Positions 1 to 8,133 of a stretch of DNA of 64,000 nt are shown here, piece after piece. Position 1 is the first letter of the stretch. Every line of letters starts with the position of its first letter. The position numbers were made by a program, and so were the translations under genes. The stretch lies in assembly GCF_002368335.1 (NCBI RefSeq), contig NZ_AP018288.1:4843032-4907031 (forward strand), in the 5' to 3' direction. A model generated the notes under the pieces. The model searched no databases and had not been told where the DNA came from. It was given only the letters and a program-made list of their open reading frames with translations. This stretch comes from Nostoc sp. NIES-4103 (lineage in GTDB: Bacteria; Cyanobacteriota; Cyanobacteriia; Cyanobacteriales; Nostocaceae).

Positions 1-551
1 CACAAACGCCCTTCCCACTCTAGCCACTGCCCGCGAATTTTAGTAATCCCTCGCTTATCACCTGTTATTCCTTTGACCGCAGTTGCACCTGTTAACAAAA
101 TAATTTTGGGGTCAACTAAGCGAATTTGTTCTAATAAGTAAGGTTTACAAGCTGCCATCTCGTCAGGAGTAGGCACTCGGTTATTGGGTGGACGGCATTT
201 ATTGATATTAGCAATGTAGACATCTTCCTCAGTACTCAAGTTCACAGACGCTAAAATTTTTTCTAGCAACTGCCCTGATTTACCTACAAATGGTAAACCT
301 GTTTCGTCTTCGTTTTGGCCTGGGGCTTCCCCGACTATCATGATTAATGCTTTGAGGTTACCTCGTCCCACAACAGCGTGAGTACGAGTATTTCCCAATT
401 CACAGCGATGGCACTGATTGCAATGCTGTGCCAATTCGGCCATATTACCGTAAGTTCCTGGAGATATGGGAATTTTAGAGTCTGTGGGAATCAGCTCTTG
501 TTGGTTATCGTTGGAGTTATCGAAGAGGCTGAGTTGAATTTCGCTGCTCAT
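1..551 (-). CDS. Uracil-DNA glycosylase, family 4 (4Fe-4S), C-terminus cut by window edge
   Basis: The frame read leftward from the ATG at 551 stays open to the window edge, so only the N-terminal ~183 residues are visible. Two cysteines of a CNQC motif near residues 44-47, followed by a third at about 50, and a second pair spaced 17 apart (KC...AAC) fit the iron-sulfur ligands of family 4 uracil-DNA glycosylases. GEAPGQNEDETGLPFVG is the family's uracil-binding/catalytic motif A. NINKCRPPNNR is also typical. The family removes uracil from DNA at the start of base excision repair. The first ~30 residues are a low-conservation extension common in cyanobacterial members. Family assignment is firm; the C-terminal HPS-type motif lies outside the window and could not be checked. 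Confidence 0.93.
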   Translation of the reverse strand, partial: MSSEIQLSLFDNSNDNQQELIPTDSKIPISPGTYGNMAELAQHCNQCHRCELGNTRTHAVVGRGNLKALIMIVGEAPGQNEDETGLPFVGKSGQLLEKILASVNLSTEEDVYIANINKCRPPNNRVPTPDEMAACKPYLLEQIRLVDPKIILLTGATAVKGITGDKRGITKIRGQWLEWEGRL

Positions 552-767
552 GAAAATTGCGCTTGTTAGGGTCAGCACCAGCTGTTTAGTCTCAATGAAA
601 TATAGTTATATTTCTTAGTTGCTGAATACTGTGTATGGGCATAAATTTTATTGTATCAGTGAATTGCAGCCAAAATTCAGTAAGCATCTGAAATTATTAC
701 GGTGAAAGTTTAGCTCCCCAACTTCTTGAAGAAGCCAGGGAGCTGGTACAGTATTTCTAACTAATTT

Positions 768-1868
768 TTAACTATTTGTAGATGTATTTTGCTGATATTG
801 CATGGCTTTTGCGTAATCGCCTAAAGCATAGCAAGCTACTTTCAGACTGGCAAGGGCTTGCTCTTCAATGCGGCGGTCTTTGATGGTTCTGGCTAACAGT
901 AAACGTTCTTCATAGTATTTAATTGCTTTGGTATAGTCACCCAAAGCTTCACAAGCAACACCTAAACTGCCCAAAGACTGTTCCTCACTACGCTTGTCTT
1001 TGAGTTCTTTAGCGAGTTGCAAACGCTCTTCATAATAAATAACAGCTTTGGCATAATTGCCTATGGCATAACAAGCATTACCCAAATTCTTGAGTACTTG
1101 AGAAGCACTACGAGCATTGTTAAGGGAGCGGGCTATTTTGACACATTGCTCATAGTAGGCGATCGCTTTTGGGTAATTGTCTAAAGCATACCAAGCATTA
1201 CCGAGATTTTTCAGTACCTGTTCTATACCCCAGTTATCTTGAAGTTCTTGAACTATTTCTAAACTTTGCTCTTGATAGGCAATTGCCCGTGTAAAGTTTC
1301 CTGAAGCTTTATACACCAATCCCAGATTATTCAATGCAGCAACCTGACTGCGCTTGTCTTGCAACTTTTGCGTTATTTTCAAACACTCTTCTAGATACTC
1401 AATTGCTTTGTTATGTTCGTTTAGGTGACGGTAAGCATTACCTAAGTGAGAAAGCGCCTGCATCTGCACCAATAAATCTGGAGTAGTCTTTTCCAAAGCT
1501 AGGCACTGTAGGGAGTAAGATATAACGCCTTTGTAATCTCCTGAAGCGTAAGCTACTAGCGCCAAAAAAGAAAGCGCCTGTTCTTGTTGTTGTATATCCC
1601 CAACTAGGCGAAACAACTCTAGGGCTTGTTGTAATGACTTTAAAGCCGGCAATAATTCACCAGCTTGCTGCTGTTGAACTCCCAGTCGCAGCAGTTTGGA
1701 TGCTTCTGATAATTGTTCATTAGTTCCCTGTAAAAGCAGCTCCTCATGTGAAGAATTTTGGTCAAATTCATGGGTAATTGTGTTCCGCCTGATTTGTTTC
1801 AGGTATGTTGCAGGTAGTTGCACCGGAAATGTACTTTTGATTCTGTGGTTCGATTCACCGTTCGACAT
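768..1868 (-). CDS. Tetratricopeptide-repeat protein (kinesin-light-chain-like TPRs)
   Basis: About 366 residues made of consecutive ~40-residue TPR units with the pattern GNAY..L..Y.KAI.YYE..L.IA..L.D.R.E.Q.L.NLG, about seven or eight copies filling residues ~60-360. Such tandem helical repeats form a superhelical protein-binding scaffold; no enzymatic domain is visible. The frame stays open upstream to an ATG at 1943. I prefer the ATG at 1868 because AGGAA lies seven bases upstream of it, and the 25 residues before it look non-conserved. No signal peptide. Function beyond protein interaction cannot be stated. Confidence 0.85.
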   Translation of the reverse strand: MSNGESNHRIKSTFPVQLPATYLKQIRRNTITHEFDQNSSHEELLLQGTNEQLSEASKLLRLGVQQQQAGELLPALKSLQQALELFRLVGDIQQQEQALSFLALVAYASGDYKGVISYSLQCLALEKTTPDLLVQMQALSHLGNAYRHLNEHNKAIEYLEECLKITQKLQDKRSQVAALNNLGLVYKASGNFTRAIAYQEQSLEIVQELQDNWGIEQVLKNLGNAWYALDNYPKAIAYYEQCVKIARSLNNARSASQVLKNLGNACYAIGNYAKAVIYYEERLQLAKELKDKRSEEQSLGSLGVACEALGDYTKAIKYYEERLLLARTIKDRRIEEQALASLKVACYALGDYAKAMQYQQNTSTNS

Positions 1869-2059
1869 CGACCAATTCCTGATAAGTTTGGTGATAAATC
1901 TAGTGTTCCCAAAATCACAGTCCTTCTTTACATAAATCAACATTCCCCTGCTGGTGTGGATTCATGGCCAATTTATAGAGCGATCATGCAAAGACTGTTT
2001 GAGCTAGAAGCCACTGATGATGATGCCATGGACTTCACCAAACCTCCTCGCTGCGGAAG

Positions 2060-2080
2060 CCCCTAAATTCATTTATGGGG
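2060..2080. repeat. Hairpin resembling an IS200/IS605-type right end
   Basis: CCCC-TAAAT-TC-ATTTA-TGGGG folds into a near-perfect stem with a tiny loop. It is preceded by GCGGAAG, a context often seen at the 3' ends of tnpB/tnpA elements in cyanobacteria. No transposase frame is attached, so it would be a relic. Confidence 0.35.
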
Positions 2081-2389
2081 AAGAAGCAGCAGGCGATTTC
2101 AATCGCTGTCCAAAAATACTTGTGTTTCATGAGATAATAAGTGCGTGTCGAAATGAGCAAGGCACTGTGCAACCCGACAGAAACGGCTTAAGCCAGTAGA
2201 CATAAAGACTGTCGCGTAGTCTTGATAGGGTAGAAACATATTGCTTGCCAAGGAGCAAAACAATGTGTTTTTGGGGCGTGGGGATGAGTCCATCCTCTGT
2301 TTAATCGTAACCACGCCCAGAGGTTCGGGGGATAGTGTTGCGAAACCTGAACAGGAGTCCAACCGCTATTTCTCAGGGCTGCTAAAAGC

Positions 2390-2410
2390 CCCCGAATTTT
2401 ATTCGTGGGG
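2390..2410. repeat. Second IS200/IS605-like hairpin
   Basis: CCCC-GAAT-TTTT-ATTC-GT-GGGG, with GCTAAAAG just before it. It is similar in design to the hairpin at 2060-2080, on the same strand, about 330 bp downstream. The 240 bp before it are G-rich and structured, with no TnpB reading frame. This would fit a solitary end/guide-RNA relic, but that is inference. Confidence 0.35.
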
Positions 2411-2665
2411 AATGCGTTACTTAGGTAAATACTAGTTTTACTCAAAAGGCGATCGCCTCCCACCCAACAGAAACATTATTTGGCGATTCTCTTGACGACG
2501 CACTCACAATTGTTTGGTTAGTTTGGTTGAGGTGAAGTTTTTCAAGGGGCGCGATCGCACTTTACACAGTTGAACGAGGCTGGACTGATTAAGGTTGAAA
2601 ATCAAAGAGCGATCGCGCTTAATTTTTATGCTTACGATTTTGTGCGTTTCTCAAATTTAGCCAGC

Positions 2666-2974
2666 CTACTTCATCATATTCATTGGCATTTTTGTATTCC
2701 ACACTTGTTCAAATTCAGCTTTGGTAATGCCAAATTCCTGGATATCCTGTTCACCTAATGGTTTATCGGATAACATCCCATAATTATCTGTCAAGTGGCT
2801 TTTATCGTAAAATAATACGTTGCCATTTTCATAAACCTCTATTTGTCTAACAGCCCGTAAATTAGCACCCACTTCCATCAAGTAGGTACAAGTTCCCCAG
2901 GCATCATATTCACCACCAAGAGTTTCATCCCAAAACCATTTGCAATATTTCTCAATCTTTTTTGAGAGAAACAT
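2666..2974 (-). CDS. Small soluble protein, DUF6881-like
   Basis: 102 residues, no signal peptide or membrane segment. It has aromatic-rich strands (CKWFWDE, YLMEVG, AVRQIEVYENGNVLFYD) and ends ITKAEFEQVWNTK. The R.IEVY.NG...YD core and the I...EFE.VW tail resemble the DUF6881 family, which occurs as stand-alone small proteins, sometimes next to toxin or immunity genes. The ATG at 2974 has AGGAG ten bases upstream. No toxin partner is seen nearby. Family match is from memory and should be treated as tentative; the gene itself looks real. Confidence 0.65.
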   Translation of the reverse strand: MFLSKKIEKYCKWFWDETLGGEYDAWGTCTYLMEVGANLRAVRQIEVYENGNVLFYDKSHLTDNYGMLSDKPLGEQDIQEFGITKAEFEQVWNTKMPMNMMK

Positions 2975-3227
2975 AGTTTATTCACTCCTATGGGGGTTGC
3001 TATTTTCAATCGATTGTGTATTCATTTTTGAGTTTAGCTGAGCGTATGTTTGTAAATTAAATCTGACAAAATGCTTTGGCAAGGCAACACATGACTAAAA
3101 GCTGCTAACTATCAAGATTAATTTGATGCCTTGAGATTAATTTTACTTGATTACCTATTTTAGGCATCCACAAGAATCAGCATTCAGAGTAATAAGATTA
3201 TTTTACAGTACTATTCTCAATTTCTGT

Positions 3228-3587
3228 TCAGTTGGCATAGCGCAGTATCTCTCGCACTTGTATTAATATTAAGCCCAAGCGATTTTTACCACTACCATCA
3301 CTTCCACGACCCCAGTAATAATCAGTAGGTGAATTTTCAACAATTTCTTCATTGCCTGTGGAAAGCAAAATCTCCCTGATATCTGCATGGGTTTCAAATT
3401 TGCGTAGCACAGCTTTTTGCATAATCTCGTCTTTTACTTGTTCCCAATCTTGACGCAGAGGACGGGTTCTTTCACGCCCCATTTTAGCTGCATCTTTAGG
3501 AGATTTGACAAGACGGATTTGTTCTACATGGAATGTACCAGCAAACTTTTGTGCTTGAAAATAATGTTCACTTGTACGCCAATACAA
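3228..3587 (-). pseudogene. NADAR (YbiA-like) domain protein, 5' end lost at a repeat insertion
   Basis: The frame encodes YWRTSEHYFQAQKF, then KMGRERTRPLRQDW, EIMQKAVLRKF and a DYYWGRG..G.NRLGLIL tail: the NADAR fold (YbiA/RibX type) linked to N-glycosidase activity on riboflavin-pathway intermediates or ADP-ribose derivatives. Intact relatives are usually about 145-165 residues and begin with an F.S...CFSNF strand plus 20-30 residues before the YW.TSEHYFQ motif. Here that N-terminus is missing: upstream of codon DDLYW the frame runs straight into a tandem CCCAGTA array inside the mobile-type repeat at 3594-3698. The apparent start is a TTG without a ribosome binding site. Probably non-functional, or active only if the truncated start is used. 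Confidence 0.75.
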
Positions 3588-3593
3588 ATCATC

Positions 3594-3698
3594 TATAGCA
3601 GGGGACTGGGTACTGGGTACTGGGTACTGGGTGAAAAGTCTTTTTGTGTCTAGGTTTTATCATCTGTTGATGTCCTAACACTCTTGGCGAACGCTATA
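3594..3698. repeat. MITE-like element, TATAGC family, copy 1
   Basis: 105 bp bounded by TATAGC and GCTATA. It contains an internal heptamer array (CTGGGTA units, ~3603-3637) followed by a unique segment GTGAAAAGTCTTTTTGTGTC... and TGATGTCCTAACACT. The same arrangement recurs at 6477-6581 (also 105 bp) and, inverted, at 47157-47296. This copy sits exactly where the NADAR gene loses its 5' end. Confidence 0.8.
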
Positions 3699-3910
3699 AC
3701 TCAAAACCGTGGAGTGAAAAGTTAGAGAAACAGCCATATTGTTCACGAGTACTATAGAAATAAATAGGCATCTATAAACCTCAGCTTTTAAGCTAAAACC
3801 TATTTTAACGACTTGGGTTATTCAATTTTTATAATGATATTTAGTAGCATTCACAAAATGCAGAGGGTTTTGAAATTCTCTGCGGGAATAGCTTTGAAAT
3901 TTTTAATTGC

Positions 3911-4237
3911 TTAAACTTTATGTTCACTACCAGCCAATTCCTTTGGTTCATAGTGACGACAACCTTGACAAGGGCCGCTGGGGTTAACAGCACAGCGGAT
4001 ATAACCAGACTTGGCATTAAATTTACAACTGACATCGCCTATGAGGTAGCCTACCCCATCTAGATAGTAGCGATCGCCTTCAACAAGTCGGATGTTTTGC
4101 CGTATCCTTACCCCTGACAAATTCATGGCTGCTTGTCTCATTCGTGAACGTGTTCGTAAATGGGTTTTACGAATCATCCACAGGGAAAACAGGGACGGTA
4201 AAAAACCAACGATAATTACCAAAAGTGTCTTTAACAC
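3911..4237 (-). CDS. DUF6464 family protein with N-terminal membrane anchor
   Basis: 108 residues. A hydrophobic segment (LLVIIVGFLPSLFSLWMI, residues 4-21) is followed by a basic stretch (RKTHLRTRSRMRQ), then a cytoplasmic or extracellular domain with Y.LDGVGYLIGDVSCKFNA.S.YIRCAVNPSGPC.GC.HYE. The four cysteines in this block and the phrase CAVNPSGPC.GCRHYE are the hallmark of the cyanobacterial DUF6464 family. The cysteine spacing suggests a small metal- or disulfide-stabilised fold, but no function is known to me. A shorter overlapping frame (3841-4035) is a shadow. Confidence 0.8.
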   Translation of the reverse strand: MLKTLLVIIVGFLPSLFSLWMIRKTHLRTRSRMRQAAMNLSGVRIRQNIRLVEGDRYYLDGVGYLIGDVSCKFNAKSGYIRCAVNPSGPCQGCRHYEPKELAGSEHKV

Positions 4238-4627
4238 CTTCTTTTACCTCTTTTATACGCTGATTGATGATCGTCCCCGATGTTGCACTCTCGTTATTTC
4301 CAATAGTGCAACCCCTAGGGCAATTACGCCTTTTTGCTTCCAGAAGCAGCTTTTCCCACTGTTGAGAAGTTGGGAAAGTTGTTGCGGATTATTATGGCAG
4401 TGTGGCATCTAGTAACTTGAAAAAAGTACTGACTACCACTTTAACCAGCATAACTGTTACAGCCTGGGGTGTGACCTATGGTTGAGCCTTGAAAATTTTA
4501 AGATTTGTTGATTAGTGTCCGCTTTCGGGAAGTCATTAGTCAGTAGTCATTAGTCAGTAGTAATTTTTCTCCCTCATCTTCCCATTGCTCCCCTGCTTTG
4601 AAAGCTCCCCCGCTCAAGAGCTTAATC
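4238..4627. other. Intergenic region with a short heptad repeat
   Basis: No gene seen. At about 4531-4566 there are five heptads of the type AGTCATT/AGTCAGT, another short tandem repeat of the kind scattered through the window. Nothing else is recognisable. Confidence 0.5.
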
Positions 4628-6253
4628 TCAAAGATTCTCAACCTGTAGCTGAACATCCGCATGTTGCCATGCTGTAGCAAATTCAGTTTGCACAGGTTTG
4701 ACAGCATCATCTTTTCCCTGTGCTTGCAAGCAAGTTTGCAAGCCAAATAAAGAACGTCCGTTATGGGGATACTTTTTTAAATCGGCACGAAAAACTTTCT
4801 CGGCTGTGGCATAGTCACCTTTAGCCAACAGCACACCGCCTAAAGCTTCACGCGTAGGAAAGTACCAGTCTGGTGGTTCTACGTACTTGAGACTATCTTC
4901 TGCTACTACTGCTTGTTGCAACAACTCAATTGCAGATTCGTAATCATGCTTATTTCTAGCAATTTTAGCATCCAGGACTTTTGTAGCAATATTTAAAATG
5001 CTATTGGCGGGACTGAAACCAATGGTTGCCTCAGCAGGAATTGTCTGTTTAGCTACTTGCAATGCACGACTTTCACTTTCTGCATCTGCCAGTTTACCAG
5101 TGGCAGCATCAGCCATGCCGCGGGCAAAATGCCAGAGTGCATTAGTGGTAGGCAGTTTGGCATCAGGTATGGGAGTCTTCAACACGGCATCCCAGTCACT
5201 AAACCGCAGTTGAATAAGCATTTTGCTAGCTAGAACTCCCTCAAGCATTGGTAAATATGGGTTGATGGAAGCAGCATTTGTTACCAATTTTTCAGCAGCT
5301 TGTAGAGCATCTTGATATCTGCCTGCCATGCTGCTGGCTACCATGAGGAAATGAATGTTGTGGTTGTAGTACATAAGGGAATAAATCCCCTGGACTTGAT
5401 TATTTTGAATGTAGATATCATCTTGAGCGATCGCTCGTTGGTTTGCCAGCATAGCCCGCTCATAATTCCCCACGCGGAAATAAATATGGGAAGGCATATG
5501 TACCAAATGTCCTGCTGCTGGGACTAAAGTTTCTAATCGTTGGGCACTTTTGAGGGCACGTTCTGGTGATAGTGACGCTTCCACCGCATGAATATAATAG
5601 TGATTAGCTCCGGGGTGGTCTGGGTCACGTTGAAGTACTGATTCTAAAACAGCTACAATCTCTTCTGTATCAGCTTGTGGTTTGCCGTCATGACTCCAGA
5701 GTTGCCAAGGATGTAAATCCATGAGACTTTCAGCGTAAAGTGTGGCTGCATCCAAGTCATCAGGATAACGCTTAGCTAAAGCTGCCATTGCTTTAGCATA
5801 GTCAAGCGCCAGTCGATGCAAATCTGCATGGGGATCATTAGAGTAGCGCTTTGCTAAGGCAGCGATGTATGCTTGTTCTGGAGCTGATGCAAGCTGAGAA
5901 AGTGCCAAAGCTTGCTGTATAGTTTGATAGGCAACTCTTTCGCGATCGGGGTCTATATCCAAATTAATGTTTGTTCCCAAACCAAGGGCAATGCCCCAAT
6001 ATGCCATTGCCAGTTGCGGATCTAGTTCGGCAGCGTGTTGAAACGATCGCACCGCTTCATCATGATTGAAAGCGTAAATTAAATTCAATCCCTGATCAAA
6101 AAACTTTTGTGCTTCTGGGTTTTGGGTAGAAACGAGATGATGGTGGTTTCCAAGTCCAGCGATTAAGGTATAGGGCTGTTTTGCTTGAGCAAGTGCTTGA
6201 CTGGGAAAGAGTAAAGATAGTATGAGTACCCAAGTTAAGAATAAGTGCCTCAT
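4628..6253 (-). CDS. Exported TPR-repeat protein
   Basis: 541 residues. Residues 1-23 are a typical Sec signal peptide (MRHLFLTWVLILSLLFPSQALAQA), so the mature protein is periplasmic or extracellular. TPR-like helices occur at ~45-85 (A.KFFDQGLNLIYAFNHDEAVRSFQHAAELDP), ~230-290, ~310-340 and ~440-525, separated by conserved blocks such as MDLHPWQLWSHDGKP and HPGANHYYIHAVEAS. This whole-length architecture is a widespread uncharacterised bacterial family (often 530-600 residues). HPWQLW and NHYYIHA are its recognisable motifs. It probably acts as an envelope binding scaffold; no catalytic motif is visible. Stand-alone gene. Confidence 0.85.
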   Translation of the reverse strand: MRHLFLTWVLILSLLFPSQALAQAKQPYTLIAGLGNHHHLVSTQNPEAQKFFDQGLNLIYAFNHDEAVRSFQHAAELDPQLAMAYWGIALGLGTNINLDIDPDRERVAYQTIQQALALSQLASAPEQAYIAALAKRYSNDPHADLHRLALDYAKAMAALAKRYPDDLDAATLYAESLMDLHPWQLWSHDGKPQADTEEIVAVLESVLQRDPDHPGANHYYIHAVEASLSPERALKSAQRLETLVPAAGHLVHMPSHIYFRVGNYERAMLANQRAIAQDDIYIQNNQVQGIYSLMYYNHNIHFLMVASSMAGRYQDALQAAEKLVTNAASINPYLPMLEGVLASKMLIQLRFSDWDAVLKTPIPDAKLPTTNALWHFARGMADAATGKLADAESESRALQVAKQTIPAEATIGFSPANSILNIATKVLDAKIARNKHDYESAIELLQQAVVAEDSLKYVEPPDWYFPTREALGGVLLAKGDYATAEKVFRADLKKYPHNGRSLFGLQTCLQAQGKDDAVKPVQTEFATAWQHADVQLQVENL

Positions 6254-6389
6254 ATCAAATCACAGTTTGATGTTTGGTATCTAGATTACAGCCACTTGAA
6301 CAGGATATGATGTTAACTTTATAGCAAGGATTTAGCGTTAAACTGCATGTTGTGAAGTCAAGCGATCGCTCTTCACTCACCATAATTGA

Positions 6390-6700
6390 ACCTTCGATCA
6401 CCAATGTTGTACCTCAAAGCTTGGAGTTTCGACTTCAAAGCGAGAAGTTGCGAGTTCTGAAAGCGAAAGCAGCAGTTATAGCTAGGGACTAGGGACTGGG
6501 GACTGGTGACTGGGTGAAAAGTCTTTTCGTGTCTGGGTTTTATCATCTGCTGATGTCCTAACACTACTGGCGACAGCTATAAAAGCTAAAAGTTTTAAGT
6601 TGCAATCTCTAAGTTCCGAGTTTTGATCTCGAAGTTTCAACTTGCGATCTCGAAGGTTTGACTTCTAAGCTTCAAGCTTGGAGATTAAAGTTCTTTTTTT
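6390..6700. repeat. Degenerate heptad-periodic array split by a MITE-like element
   Basis: From ~6395 to 6476 and again from ~6582 to 6695 the sequence runs as imperfect 7-mers (CGAAGTT, TCAACTT, GCGATCT, CGAAGGT, TTGACTT, CTAAGCT, TCAAGCT ...). The TATAGC-family element at 6477-6581 interrupts the array, implying the array is older than the insertion. Not coding. Confidence 0.6.
6477..6581. repeat. MITE-like element, TATAGC family, copy 2
   Basis: 105 bp bounded by TTATAGC and GCTATAA, same orientation as copy 1. The internal array is CTAGGGA/CTGGGGA heptamers and is followed by the same unique half (AAAAGTCTTTTCGTGTC, TGATGTCCTAACACTACTGG). Array units differ from copy 1 while the unique part is nearly identical. 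Confidence 0.8.
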
Positions 6701-6710
6701 CTGTTAAGTA

Positions 6711-6776
6711 CCCCCAGTCCCCAGTACCCAGTCCCCAGTCCCCAGTACCCAGTACCCAGTACCTAGTCCCCAGTAC
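6711..6776. repeat. STRR array (CCCCAGT/CCCAGTA heptamers)
   Basis: About nine heptamers, alternating CCCCAGT and ACCCAGT. The array overlaps the 3' end of fdhD: the last FdhD codons and the stop (complement of 6763-6776) fall inside it. Confidence 0.85.
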
Positions 6777-7605
6777 TAATTCTTTCTAATCCAGTGTAAA
6801 TATTAAACCTTTCCCCACGCAGAAAGCCAATTAAAGTAATGCCAAATTCTTGAGCGACAGACACCGCCAAACTGCTAGGAGCAGAAACAGAACAGACAAT
6901 AGGAACTCCAGCAGCAGTAGATTTTTGCAAAATCTCAAAGCTAGAGCGTCCGCTCACCATTACAATATGATTATTTAAAGGCAACTCGTCAGCAAGCAAT
7001 GCTGAACCGATTAATTTATCTAAAGCATTGTGGCGTCCAACATCTTCTTGCAGATTCAACAGTTTTGCTTGAGTATCAAATATAGCCGCAGCGTGCAAAC
7101 CTCCTGTAGCGGTAAAGATACCTTGAGCAGCCCGGAGTTTATCAGCTAAGCTGTAGATGATCTCAGGTGTCACCACTGGCCCATGAGGAATCACTGGACA
7201 ACCCCGCAGACGCAAAGCTTCAAGACTGGCTTTACCACAAACTCCACAGGCGCTGTTAGTGTAAAAGTGACGTTCCAAGGGTTGTAAATCTGGAATTAAC
7301 CCTTCTCGTAACTCTACGTTAACGATGTTGTAGCGTTGTTCACCCTCAATCAATTCGTCTACACAATAGCTGATGCGTCTGATATCTTCCCTACAACTAA
7401 TTACTCCTTCGCTGTAAAGGAAACCAGCAGCTAGTTCAAAATCTGCTCCTGGTGTCCGCATAGTTACAGCTACCGTTTTCTTTTGAGGTACAAGGCGAAT
7501 TTCTAAAGGTTCCTCAGTGGTGAGATGGTCTTGTCGAAAACGCTTTTTGCCATTTTCGACCACCCAGACTTGCGCTTTAATTTTGCTTTTAGTAGGTGTT
7601 TTCAT
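6763..7605 (-). CDS. fdhD: FdhD sulfur carrier protein (formate dehydrogenase accessory)
   Basis: 280 residues covering the whole FdhD family. The conserved cysteine pair CGVCG lies at residues 120-123; other hallmarks are RTPGADFELAAGFLYSEG (~50-67), GGLHAAAIF (~167), NLQEDVGRHNALDKLIG (~183-199) and MVSGRSSFEILQKSTAAGVPIV (~215-236). FdhD passes sulfur from a cysteine desulfurase to the molybdenum cofactor of formate-dehydrogenase-type enzymes, using the first of the two cysteines. No molybdoenzyme or cofactor gene lies nearby, so its client must be elsewhere. The last few residues are encoded by the edge of a CCCCAGT tandem array, so the natural C-terminus may have been replaced. Start ATG at 7605 gives the usual length. 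Confidence 0.95.
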   Translation of the reverse strand: MKTPTKSKIKAQVWVVENGKKRFRQDHLTTEEPLEIRLVPQKKTVAVTMRTPGADFELAAGFLYSEGVISCREDIRRISYCVDELIEGEQRYNIVNVELREGLIPDLQPLERHFYTNSACGVCGKASLEALRLRGCPVIPHGPVVTPEIIYSLADKLRAAQGIFTATGGLHAAAIFDTQAKLLNLQEDVGRHNALDKLIGSALLADELPLNNHIVMVSGRSSFEILQKSTAAGVPIVCSVSAPSSLAVSVAQEFGITLIGFLRGERFNIYTGLERISTGD

Positions 7606-8133
7606 TAATTACTAAGTATAAAGCAGGAGCCAAGAGAAAAAAGCCTTGTAATGAGCGGGTTTTTCTAATTGGTATTTGTGCGATCGCGCTATATTCAAAA
7701 CTGTATATGTTAGCCTTCCTTTTGATACTGGTTCGATGTTTTAGGTAACTTATTTAATATTACCTCAAGCTCCTTGGTTCTCTTGTATAGAACAGTACGC
7801 GCCTAAATTAGTCAGAAACAAGGGTGTGGGGTAATTAGTGTTTGCTATCTTCCTACTACTAATTAGGCGTTGCTGAATTCGGATATGAATTTAACTCACG
7901 CAGAGGAGGACACTGCGTTGGGCGGGTTCCCCGACTTGAAGCAAGTGTCCGTCGCGCAGAGAGTGAGAGTTTGAGATATCTAATTTTGAAATTTCATACT
8001 TCAATATACCCTAGGTTTCGGTAATTATTTTAACTTAACCATATTAAACCGTAAATTCTCGCTTATGAACTTGGTCATCAACAAGTTTCAATGAATTTAT
8101 CAAACAGCAAATTTTTATGGAAAAACTTTAATA
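7606..8133. other. Intergenic region with a GC-rich dispersed repeat
   Basis: Holds one HIP1 site (~7681) and, at about 7866-7975, a dispersed-repeat-type segment (GGCGTTGCTGAATT ... GCGTTGGGCGGGTTCCCC ... GCAAGTGTCCGTCGCGCAGAG). Similar pieces occur near 46980-47100 and 49215-49300. No gene is seen. Confidence 0.5.

Larger units (their letters stand above)
1869..2665. other. Gene-poor stretch with mobile-element-like hairpins
   Basis: I see no convincing gene here. Short open frames on both strands overlap one another and match no family I recognise. The stretch contains two CCCC...GGGG hairpins (2060-2080 and 2390-2410) that resemble right ends of IS200/IS605-type elements, and several HIP1 octamers (2449, 2551, 2610). 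A plus-strand frame (1818-2066) that overlaps the TPR gene's 5' end reads somewhat protein-like around 1930-2030 but has no start signal and may be a remnant. Confidence 0.4.

Noticed and set aside
1818..2066. Plus-strand frame overlapping the TPR gene 5' end, protein-like near 1930-2030
   Set aside because: It overlaps the better supported TPR gene start and has no start signal; kept only as a possible remnant.
2099..2463. Overlapping frames on both strands, 60-91 codons
   Set aside because: They conflict with each other, lack ribosome binding sites and match no family; the region looks like non-coding mobile-element debris.
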